DNA of 64,000 nucleotides, from NCBI RefSeq assembly GCF_002878395.1, contig NC_061115.1, positions 56,517,196 to 56,581,195 of the forward strand, written 5' to 3'. The DNA comes from Capsicum annuum (lineage: Eukaryota; Streptophyta; Magnoliopsida; Solanales; Solanaceae). The translations under genes and the position numbers were made by a program. The notes under the pieces were generated by a model, which was not told the DNA's origin, searched no databases, and saw only the letters and a program-made list of their open reading frames with translations. This document shows positions 47,254 to 57,705 of the stretch, one piece after another (the first letter of the stretch is position 1; each line of letters starts with the position of its first letter).

Positions 47254-47994
47254 TGATATATGTAGTTTTGATAATGAGTAGATGACTACAAGGGAGCAAG
47301 TCCCAGGATGCTCAAGAAAATAGTACAGCTGGCACGCGTCTTCAGAGCTTTGTTTGTTTATGTAATAACTGGCAGGTGTTTCTCGTACTTATTATGACAC
47401 CTAGTCCAATGAAATTTCAGCCTTAATCATCACTCCTCTATAAAATAAATATATGATTTTTCTTCAAATGGTTTTTTGCAAATACAAAAAGAGTACTGAA
47501 GAGACAAAAAAGGCAAAAACTCATGTTTAGCTCAAGTTCTTATTTTTGTGTGCTACATTAGAGAGTGACTTGAGTGAGTTCTGATTTGAAAATGAATTAT
47601 TCAGAGTATAAGAGTAATAAATTTTCTTCTTGTGTGATAATGCTTAGGTAGAGTTACCTAAGTCTAAAACTAGTTTGAGTTAACCAGTGTTGAGAGAGTA
47701 TTGGTAGAGTTACCAAGGCAGTAGTAGAGTTACTACAAGAAGGAGCTACCTAGAGTTAGGCTAAAATCGATTCTATAATCAAGAGGTTGGTTATAGTGGA
47801 TTTCTAAGGTGCTTGTTAGGGAAACCCATGGTTTTTCCTTCTTTGAGAAAAGGAGTTTCCATACTAAAATATGTGTATTTTTACTCGTCCTGCAATTCTT
47901 TTTATTCCTGGTTGATTTATGGTATTTTTCCTTGTGTTTGAATTTAAGGGACCCGGTCCCTCACTATGTAGTGCAACACTCAAGGGTTCCAACA
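47254..47994 (+). repeat. I 3' LTR
   Basis: A 741-bp LTR (TGATATATGT to GTTCCAACA), aligned throughout with the 5' LTR. TATA box at 47439-47445. The target duplication AATAC follows. Confidence 0.9.
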
Positions 47995-47999
47995 AATAC

Positions 48000-50411
48000 A
48001 TTACTTTTTTTCAAAAATCTGATATAGCCATTAAGCCTAAATCATCGAATTTGATAGGGTAGCATAGTACATTTAGGTTTATGAGATTCTAGATGAATCT
48101 CGAGTATCCACAAAGACATAGAATACTCCAAGTCTCAAAATAGTGCGGGTCCACCCACAAACACAGTGGGTTAGTCACTTACGGACTCACCTGACAAGAC
48201 GTAAGTGTCTCATATGCTATATCTTTGTCGCGATCATAGGACTCATATATGCCATGATAGGTTTGCATATGTGATACTTGACCTCAGGCCAGGTACTACT
48301 TAAGTGACCCGGTGATTGCATATGCGATGTTTGGGTCCTTTATATACCATGTTTCGCTACTTTCACCATTTTAAGAGTTAGAGCTTTAGGTTTCGTGATT
48401 TTGAGCAATTTCTTCAATTTTTAAGTTTGGGTAAGCTCCATAACACCTATTTCTACCATTTTCTCCAAATTTTATTAAGTAATTCTTGTTCAAACGCGAA
48501 TTAAAAAGGTAGAAATTGGGGATTTTGGCTCTTAAGGCCAAAAAATTGTAATTCTTCGATCCAAACCCTGATTTCTACTCGTTTTCACTTGGATGGTTTC
48601 TAATCATATAATTATCACATTCTTTTGGTTTCATCTTCAAAACAACTTTATTTTTTATTTTAAAATGAATTTTGAGGATTTCTGTTGGTAAAGTATAATC
48701 ATGATTTTATTCAAGTAGGACTTTATTTTTAACTCATTTTTGCTTGGATTTTTAATTTGAAACTACTATAAATATGGGGACCATGTTTTAAAAATAAAAT
48801 TACAATTTACCCTTCTTTTTCAAAGCCCATTTTAGGGGTCTGTTTTGACCCCAATACAAAAATAGGAAATATGGGTATTGACTTCTTTCTTTTGATGTAT
48901 AGATTCTAAATTTGTATGATTTAGTGGATTTTGGGTCCATTTGTGATGAGTAAGGCTTTGGATTGAAGACTTTTGGACTCGTTTTGGTATTTAGGGTAGG
49001 TTATGGCTTAAATTTATTTATGCTGGATTGGGTAGTTAATGTTGATACAAAAACATGTTAAGGGTGTGGGAACTAATCATGAAAATGGTTATAATTATTG
49101 TGTCGTGCTCATGTGGTGGCCTATATACTGATGCATTTGGTGATTTTTGGAACATTATTCGTTATATGTGACTATGTGGGGTCTTATATGATGGTGTTGG
49201 CTTGTATACATGAAATCAATTGTATCCTGTTAATGAAAAAGCCTAATGTGGTATCAATGGTGTAATTTAATTGTATTCTACTCTTTTGGCATATGGTTTA
49301 TATTGGAATTCATGAATGGTTGAGTGGAATATTGGCTCACTTGGTCGGTGCAATGGTTGGATATGGAAATACTTATTTTGGTTAATTTTGAGAATAATAT
49401 TTTCATATTATATACATTAATGAAACATTGCCACTACTATTGAAATACAGGAACCACTGACTTTTTTTAACAGAAAATGTGATATTTAAAAACTCTCTGC
49501 TGAAGGATGTACAGGAGAGGAGTTATGAATATTGGTATTGGATATTGGTTGTATACAGGTTGATGAACCCCTCATGGATCCTACATCTGGAATCTTTAGC
49601 TTTATAGGTATATATGAAAGTTGTGCGACAACCTCAGGCATCTTCTTCATCATCATCATTAGAATTATCATCATCATCTCCATCGCATTTTTATTTACTT
49701 TCTATATTTCTGTGATGTATTATTTTCCTTAATTTGATACCTTCTATGTGTATTTCTTTCTTTATATTTGTATGTGTGATACATGTATACTAGTACTTCT
49801 CTTTTGTATTGTTATGGTGTATATGAATATTATAAAACTGTTAGTAGAGACTGCGTGGGCTATCATTTGGATATTTTCTAGTTGTAGGTGACGTACCCTT
49901 ATTGTGTATTTTGTAAGTTTTATTTTATTTCTTCCTTAGTCAGCCTATGATACCTACTGAGTACAAGTGGACCATACTAACCCCTCATAGTGAAGATCCT
50001 GATATGAGTGCACCTCACGGTGGTTCACTTCGGGTGATACTTTAAAGCTATTCAAGGTAGCGGTTTGGATTCTTGATTCTAGAGTCAGCTACTACCTTTA
50101 TTTATTTAGCTATGCCTTTATTTTGCATTCAGAGACAGAGTTGTTCCTGTTTTGGATACCTTATGTATTTTGATCTCGAGTTGTGCTAGTGATGTTCTTA
50201 AACTGTGACACCAGGTTTGGGGATTATGGTATGATATCATTATTTATATTCTTCCATTTTTATTATATTGTGTGGTTCAGCTTTATTCTAGAGTCCTCAC
50301 TTTAGGTGATGGTTGTTATTTTCCCTTTTTGTACCAGTTTGTGTGATAGGATTACTTGTCAAGGCTTCTCGTGACAAGTGCCATCATGACTCTTGGTTTT
50401 GGGTTGGGATA
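48000..50411 (+). repeat. C 3' LTR, second part
   Basis: Continues the C LTR after I. A TATA box (TATATACC) is at 48341-48348. Upstream is an 8-bp inverted repeat (CACTTACG 48176-48183, CGTAAGTG 48200-48207) and several CATATGC words. The portion from 48583 on is the reverse complement of D. It ends near GGGTTGGGATA, where D predicts GGTCATGACA, so the terminus is decayed. Confidence 0.82.
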
Positions 50412-50416
50412 AAGAT

Positions 50417-50801
50417 GTCAATAGATTTTATCGCTTAGGAGTTCGCCTTATGGATTTAGATGATGGTGGTATTATAGTTTTGAATAGGTGAGAGTCTTCA
50501 CTAGTGGATAAAGTAAAGGAGAAGCACAACAATGATCCTACTTACATCAGCTAAAAGACGTTGTCCCCTAGCAGAAAGTAGAGGTTTTGTCCCAAAAAGG
50601 AGATGGTATGCTTCGTAACTAGGGTCGATTATATGTTCCAAATATGGCTAATTTAGGACATTAGATATTGATAAAAGCTTATGTCTCTTGCTGTTCTATT
50701 CATTAAGGTGCCAAAGAGATGTATCATGATCTATGGGAAGTCTATTGGTGGAATGGCATGAAAAAAGGACATTTTAGATTTCTTAACCAAGTATCCTAAT
50801 T
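50417..50801 (+). pseudogene. J pol fragment: RNase H-integrase link and zinc-binding region
   Basis: Plus-strand gypsy protein remains: a DVNRFYRLGVRLMDLDDGGI segment (50417-50475), a decayed linker, a region resembling the HHCC integrase domain (KEMYHDLWEVYWWNGMK-like, 50709-50765), ending KYPN where KCPNC would be expected. Both sides are cut: by the C LTR on the left and a J-type LTR starting at 50802 on the right. Confidence 0.75.
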
Positions 50802-51480
50802 TATAATGATCTAAATTTATGAATTTTCCATTTCTATATGTTTGGACTATTTGCCTTTCCCCTTAGTTACTATATGTTGATTTTAAGATTCGAGAATGAT
50901 TGGCACGATTCTTTATACGATTGAGAATGATTTTTGAGAGCTTGTGGTTTTTAGATAATTGAGAAGACATAGAGTTGACTTTGATCAATATTTGTTGTTC
51001 TAAGTGTCGAATGTCAAAAGAGACTGCGTCAGTAGATTCGGAATGTTAAATTTTGGTTAGTAGTATGGTTGGTTTGATTTTAGGATCCTTATATCTCATT
51101 TCAACCCTTTATTTGGAAATAGTAAGAATGGGGTTTCGAGGTTAATTTTGTAAAAATAATTTTTAAAAAAAATTGGAATCGCCACAGGATCTGGAATATC
51201 AAAATCAGCCTAGTAGTATTATTTACATTTATGAGATTCCTAACAAATCCCTAGGGGTTGACCAACAATGTTACACCTTATCAAAGTTGCTAGTGTAGTT
51301 GAATTTGGTGTAATTGATTTAGCGGCCAAAGTACCGCTTTAGCGGTGGCCGCTTAAGTGGTAAAGCACCGGTTAAGCGGCCTTAGCTGACCAGCCCCTAC
51401 TGGATAAGTAGGAAGTTGAATGCTTTAGAAAGTTCCACTTTAGTAGAAAAGGGACTGTTTTATTGGCCTTTCGACATAGG
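50802..51480 (+). repeat. J LTR, first part
   Basis: Starts TATAATGATC (decayed TGTAACGATC), related to the C and L LTRs. It contains nested palindromes at 51321-51381. It is split by the K solo LTR; ATAGG at 51476-51480 is the left target duplication of K. Its remainder is at 53700-53748. Confidence 0.75.
51321..51381. repeat. Nested palindrome cluster in J U3
   Basis: Three overlapping perfect inverted repeats: AGCGGCC (51321-51327) with GGCCGCT (51347-51353); ACCGCT-TT-AGCGGT (51333-51346), lying inside the first; and GGCCGCTTAA (51347-51356) with TTAAGCGGCC (51372-51381). The shared central arm allows two alternative folds. Confidence 0.82.
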
Positions 51481-53694
51481 TTTCACGACCAAAGCAGGAC
51501 CTGGCTGTTCCGGGTATCTCAATTCACTGAGGATCAGAGACCACCCCTTTTTCCTAGCCAAACGAGATATAAAACCCCTAGCAGTGGCTGAAATCTAAAC
51601 ATATCTCAAGATAGTAAGGTAATAAACTCAAAGACATCTAATAATGTCAACAACAATACCCAATCCACAGTAATATCCACAAAGTCTCTACTAATCCGAG
51701 AACAATCTAAGTCGGGACATGCCCTTAACCCTGATAATGACAATGAGAATGATAATGTTAATGTGAACTTTTTAATTCTAGTTAATGAAAGGAAACCAAT
51801 GGAATGATCAAGTCTTTCAGAGAATGAGAGCTCACCACTTCACCACAAATGACCGACGAATTGAGTCGATCCACCTAACACTGCACAGGAAAATTAGGAT
51901 AGCCCTCAGACCCTATATCGCATGGGAATATAGCATTCGAAGACGGTTAGTGGGTTGACCACTAGCATGTAACTCAGGGATAAGGATAAAGTATTGACAA
52001 TTCAAAATCCAGTTGAACTCAATATACATGTTCACATATATGTATGCATATATATATACACACTTATATAACATGTTGGGACAGGGAACAAGGCTTAGCA
52101 TGCACTTTTAAATTCTTAACCTGGGTTGTGTAACGTAACCATCATAATAATACCCATAGGCTATATGGGACCTAGCTCTCACCCCTAATCGGGCCCCAGT
52201 ACATATAGCCGCATGAATCGAAGAATAATCTTATATATATACACGGGGGAGTCGAACTTCCCAATCATATACTAAGGTGACTTAAGCACCCGATCATGTA
52301 GTGTAACATGGGGGACTCGAACCACTCGTTAATAAGAAAGGAGACTCAAACCCCAGGCCAGTTAACATGGGGGGCTCGAACCACTCATTAATAAGAAACG
52401 ACACTCGAACCCCAAGCCATTTAGACCCCCATGCCGATAAATGTGGTTTCCAGTATTGGTCCTTTGGGACCGCCACTTTAACAGCCCAGATACACAACCC
52501 TCTTTGAGCCCCATTAAAACATTTATCACACATTCCCATTCATTGAACAGTAATACACATTTAGGCCTACACTATTGGTATCATCATACCAAATACAATT
52601 TAAAGGTAACATCATCATTCCATTACAATTTCTATTAACTTACGGAAAATAACTCCTTTTGTTCAATAATACAAGGTGGGGGGGACACTGACTCCCTTTG
52701 TTCATCAAATCAATCCATCGTGTTTCAAATACCTCTTTATATCATGCAATTGTTCTGAAAGTATTTCAATGCAATTATACTCAAACTCAAAACCACTTTC
52801 ACAAAATTGGTTGGGGTTATTATTACCAATTCAATTGTCAATAATCACAAAATTTGGGGGAAGTCACAATCTCTTAGTTTATTCACCATGCCCATGCACC
52901 CCACAAGTTCAAAACCATAAATAACGCATGAACAATTATATGTAAACCATGGGAAAGATATTTCAAAAACAAACATTCAAAACCCTCAAACCATGTTCCA
53001 AAACCAATATCAAAACCACATGGATCACTATTTAAAACACATGCTTTTACAAAGTACTTATTGGGGAAGAGTAACACGCCTGAAGGATTATCAATTATGG
53101 AGAAGAAATCTTGAATTGACCCCTAGATTCTCAACCTCGAGAAAACCCTAGCTTGTTTTGATTGAGAGAATTTGAGAGAGTAAAAAGGGTTTATTTTAAT
53201 TTGTTAAAGTGTTAAAATAATACCCCAAAGGTGTTTTATGGACTTAGGGTCTAAGTGGGTAAAGAGGGAAATGTCCAAAGTGCCCCTAAAATAAAAGAAT
53301 AAAAACTTATCGCCCAGTCTCTACTGGTGACCTTGCGACTCGTAAGGACACCCTACTACTCGTGGCCTTTAGTCATAGGTTGGACAGTGTCAAGGGAAAT
53401 AATCACTGGTCAGGTCATGGAAGGACCATACGACTTATAAAGAGTCCATACGACTCATTACATTGTATTCATACTCAAGACAGAACACCTTGGGCATCAT
53501 TGGCTTGGCTACATAAAGGGGCTCGTTACCTCAGGTCATCACCAAGGCAACAACTTAGGTAAAACTCACTATACACCCTACGATTTGGGTCCTATGACCC
53601 ATCAAGACCCCCTACGAATTGGAGGGTGAGTTGTAGTCAGGACAGTGAGTTCAAAAACTTAGAATTTTCAGTGGCCAACACCTAGGGTATCACG
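51481..53694 (-). mobile_element. K: solo LTR of the B/E family
   Basis: A 2.2-kb LTR in minus orientation with no attached interior. Its plus-strand left end (TTTCACGACC, then AGGACCTGG) matches the reverse complement of the B LTR end. The AGTGGGTTGACCACTAGCATGTAACTCAGGG region (51948-51977) matches the B and E LTRs in reverse. It is flanked by ATAGG on both sides (51476-51480, 53695-53699). A lone LTR with target duplication is what unequal recombination between two LTRs leaves behind. Confidence 0.8.
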
Positions 53695-53699
53695 ATAGG

Positions 53700-53748
53700 C
53701 TAGATCACTTTAGCGGTCATCCATCACTTAAGCGATGACCACTTAAGT
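53700..53748 (+). repeat. J LTR, second part (truncated)
   Basis: Continues the J LTR after K with more TTTAGCGG / CACTTAAGCG words, including GGTCATC (53715-53721) paired with GATGACC (53734-53740). It breaks off where the L LTR begins. Confidence 0.6.
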
Positions 53749-55171
53749 TGTAACGATCCTCCAGGTTATTTTTTGCCTTTCCATATATTTTTTCAATTTG
53801 GAGCTTTTCTATATCTTTGCCAAGTCATTTATGAGAGCTGACAGTTCAGTTACTGAGGTAGTTTATTTAGTTTTTTTAGCCAATTTTCAATTTTTAAGCC
53901 TTCACTATTAAGGATAGATTATCATGCATAAACATCAGGTTAACGACCTCATATGCCAATTCTGATAGTTCTTCGACTTTGAAACATTGATTTTAGGCTA
54001 AGGGGACCATGGTTTGTGTCTTAAGGCTTTGGGCTCATTTTAGACTACTGGTCAGAAATTGATAAAAATGGCGCATAGGTATAGGGCCTACTTTTTATTG
54101 AAACGACCCTAGATGGAAAATTCAATGGTGTTGTTAAGTTTGAAATATCAAATTTGGTCGGGTAACATAGTTTGTTTGGATTCATGGGATTCTAAATGAA
54201 TGCTGAGGGGTTGGTAGAAACTTTGGATTTTCCAAGTTTTAGCTGGTGTAACTTAGCTAGTGCATTGCTAAAGTAGACCATTGGTGCCTTTAGCAGTGGC
54301 CAATTTAGCATCCAAGGCTTTCCAGATGGGTTGCTTTAGTGGAAGCAAATTTTCTAAAGTGGAGACCTCTTAAAAGTCATCTTGCCAGCTTTAGCAGAAG
54401 GATCAGACTAGTCGGGTACTGCTTGAGTTGTACTAGGCTGCTTTAGCAGTGACTACTTAAGCGGTCAAGTAGCCGCTTAAGTGGCACTTGGGAGGTCACT
54501 AAATCCCCTTTTTGCCCTATCTTCTCCCAATTTATCACAAGTCTCAAGAGCTAAAAATCCTAGAGATTGTGGGAAATTAAGAGACAAATAATTGGGAGAT
54601 CATGGGGTGTAGGAAATTAAGAGACAAATAATTGGGAGATCATGGGGTGTTTTCTAGCTCGAAATAACCATTTTCTTGTTAAAATCCTTTTAAGTTCTTG
54701 TTTAACTCTTGGGTTAATTCCCTAAAATTAGTCATAAATCTCTAGTTCTTTGTGATTTGATTTTGACATCATTTGAGCTCGGAATATACCCACTCTTAAG
54801 GATAAATAATCTTTGAGCATAGAAGGATGTATTAAAGATTTTGAAATTGTAATTTTTTAAGCGGGACCTACATGGGATTTTGACTTGATTTTACACCTAG
54901 AGCACAAAAATGCAATATAGATAACGTTGCTCTCGTATGAGTAGATATCTATTTTGATAGCATGGCATCGTGTGAAAGCTTCTCTGAAGGGAAAGTCAAC
55001 AATTTAGTGGACTTATGGAGCTTTCATCGATATCCAGGTAGCTATGTTTAGGGATTTTAAAGCAGGATGATTTTTTGAATGAAGCTAGGATTACCTTTCT
55101 ATGACATTAGGATAAATCATTATATTGATATGATATTATCCTAGTTTTGGGTTTAGAATTAGGTCTTACAG
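53749..55171 (+). repeat. L LTR, truncated
   Basis: Starts TGTAACGATC and is related to J over the U3 (words such as GCTTTAGCAGTG and AGCCGCTTAAGTGG at 54430-54485) and beyond. It is cut at 55171 by H, so its end and any interior are not seen. It contains a 40-bp tandem duplication at 54571-54650. Confidence 0.7.
54571..54650. repeat. 40-bp tandem duplication in L
   Basis: Two adjacent 40-bp units, 54571-54610 and 54611-54650, differ only in the first base (GGGAAATTAAG versus AGGAAATTAAG). The near-identity shows a recent slippage or duplication. Confidence 0.92.
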
Positions 55172-57449
55172 TGTAATACCTCACAATCTTATCACAAGAC
55201 GTCACACGGTGCTCAAGGCAACGTCTAGCCCAAAGTTAACCCTTTGAGCCTGCTACTAAATCGGGAGCTTACTTCAAGATAAACAAACCAAGCAATAGTA
55301 CTGTATTAAATCAAATCTGAATTGAAATAAACTAAAAACAACATCTAATTTTCATATACTGAAAGTCTAAAGTCAACTAATAGCCCGACAAGCCTCTATT
55401 ACTAAAGAACTTGGGAGTCGTTGGGACAAATCCCCAAATGACTCAGACTAAACTATAAATGATAAGTCAATTACTACGAAAGCTATAAAATCTAAAGAAG
55501 TAGGCCCTCAAATAATGAGGACTCACCAACTATGGAAGCATAGATAGAGATGCTGGGATAACTCGTGTTGCTGATACTGAGCACCTAAACCTACATTATA
55601 AGACAATGCAGCACATAGACATATATGTAGATCAATACTTTGAGGATGTACTAAGTATATGGGGGTTCGGTTCAAAGAAAACATCACCATAATTTATAAA
55701 ATCATGCATGCTGAATGTAAATGGCTCACCTAAGCTAGAATATCAAAAATACTGATAATTGAAATCATGCGTAACAAATCAAGCTATATAAATCTAGTGA
55801 GTCATAACATTTAGCTCTAAAGGTTGTACTTATACTTTCTCTTTAAGTCATACTGTCTAAGTTTAAAATAAAAATATGAGCTCATGTTTAAATCTGAAAT
55901 CTGAAACTACTACCGTTTTGTAAAGCACAATATGAGTGAAACTTGTGAGCCTCTACAGTTAGTTTTCCAAAAGCTTTTCAGTCTTTTTTTTAAACTTTAA
56001 GACTTTGGGAAGTCTTGGAACTTTGGGACTTAGGGAGTTTCTTCTAACCGATATAAACCATATGATTTGACATGGAGTCCAACATCTTTCCCATGTTGGG
56101 GAGATCTGTTCTACCCTTGCCATTAGAATAGAACCTTAACTTAAGTGATCACTATCTTAGTCCACTATGGGCAAATCAGAAACCTACGGTGGCACGTAGT
56201 TCTAGGGCATGAGACCTTGGAATCATACCCAACTTGGTGCTAAATACTACTCCAATACTTATTGCTTAGAACTTTTAGGAAATCCACCATAAATTAGCAC
56301 AAGGGTCTATAATGAAAACTAATTATACTTCTTTTTGCTTTAAATCATAAATAATGTGGATTTCTATCTTAGCTTAGGATCAGAAGATCAATCTTTCTTT
56401 AAAATCTGAATGCTTTCTTGTTAAAGCATGCTAAATATATTACTTTTCATGAAATATCAAAATTCATACTTGGGTTTAAAGCATATGTACTTAAATGATC
56501 ACAATTTCATAATGAAGATTAATTCTCAATAATTATCTTGGAAACACTTGAAAATATCAATTCACAATAGGGATGTGCAATACATGATATAAATCCTCAA
56601 TTCAAAGCATAAATAGGTCGTATAAACATGCAATTCAAGGCATAAATCACTTATAATTTCATAAACTTAAAGCGAAATACTTTGGGCATAAACCCCAACT
56701 TGCAAATCATGTAATCTTTAATAAAATTCAAGTTTTTGGGAACCAGGATGAAAGATTTGTCCTTGTTCGAACCCCATATACCTTGGATGATGAACTAGAT
56801 GAACAAGCTTACTTTTGGAGATCGTATTTGTGTTCTTGAAGGATAATTCTTGGAATTCTTGAATTAGGAACTTTGAATTTTAGATTAATTTGGAATAAGA
56901 AGGTGGAATCTTGGGATTCTGGAGATGAATGGTGAAGCTTAGGGTTTCCAATTGAGAAAATTTTGATGAAAATAGGCCTAATATAGTTAGAATAGGCTTT
57001 AATCTTATGTTTAGACAGATTGGGGTAAGGAAGGATGACAAAATTACCCTTAAAAATGTGAAACTGGACTTCAAAAAATTATATGGCCAGGGTGCCGCGG
57101 GCTCTGGAACGCCGCTTTGGGTGAGGCACTATGGACTTCTCTTAGAATCGGACTGGACGAGGCACGGCGGGCAAATCACCCTGAGCTGCTGTTTTGGTGT
57201 ACCAAACATTCCCTTACGCTTGTCCAAAAATTCCAAAACTCACCCGAGATTTGCTATTGACTTCCCCATCCATGAATCAACTTAAAAATTAACTTTTGAA
57301 GGTCAGGAAGGTCATAAATAAATTCCTCAAGGTTTGAGGGCTTTAGAAAAGATTAAGTCCTAACACTTAGCTAAAAAATTATTAAGTCTGAGACCTCTTT
57401 TGGCATGCTTTAAAGGACTTAGACGACGAGGATTTTGCGGAGTCTTACA
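55172..57449 (-). repeat. H 3' LTR
   Basis: A 2278-bp LTR with plus-strand ends TGTAATACCT and GAGTCTTACA. Its first about 1.5 kb aligns by eye with 62478-64000 with few differences. The U3 side (57091-57185) carries GC-rich words such as GGTGCCGCGGGC and GAGGCACGGCGGG. Confidence 0.9.
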
Positions 57450-57705
57450 ATATCTCCCCCTTGGGAAAATTCATCCTCGAATGAGTCTGATAGAACTGAG
57501 ATGCTGAAAACTGGAACTATAACAGGCATGCAAACTGAAAGCATGACTAAACTAATAATAAATGCAAGAATTATTGAATGAATGGCTATATAAAGTTGAA
57601 ACTTGGAATGAAAAGAGATGATCTGGGAATTTTGTTACCATGAATTGAATCTGAATTTGTAACGAAAAGATGAGCGTACTTGGCCTGCATATCCGCTTCT
57701 GCTTA
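57450..57705 (-). other. H polypurine tract and 3' untranslated region
   Basis: The minus strand near 57465-57450 reads CAAGGGGGAGATAT, directly next to the LTR: a clear polypurine tract. The rest up to the pol end is non-coding. Confidence 0.82.

Larger units (their letters stand above)
41413..47994 (+). mobile_element. I: Ty1/copia element (SIRE-like)
   Basis: A 6.58-kb plus-strand insertion with LTRs 41413-42145 and 47254-47994 and a perfect AATAC target duplication (41408-41412 and 47995-47999). The domain order protease, integrase, RT, RNase H is diagnostic of copia. The RT/RNase H style fits the SIRE/Maximus branch; that placement is inferred. A further 1.5 kb lies between RNase H and the 3' LTR, where SIRE-like elements may carry an extra ORF. 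Stops throughout show it is inactive. Confidence 0.92.

Noticed and set aside
49640..49680. ATC/CAT trinucleotide-rich patch, with its counterpart at 18151-18190
   Set aside because: A low-complexity part of the C/D LTR; useful as an alignment landmark but not a separate feature.
52441..52924. Open frames in 52441-53562 on both strands
   Set aside because: They lie wholly inside the K solo LTR and match LTR DNA of B and E, not any protein.
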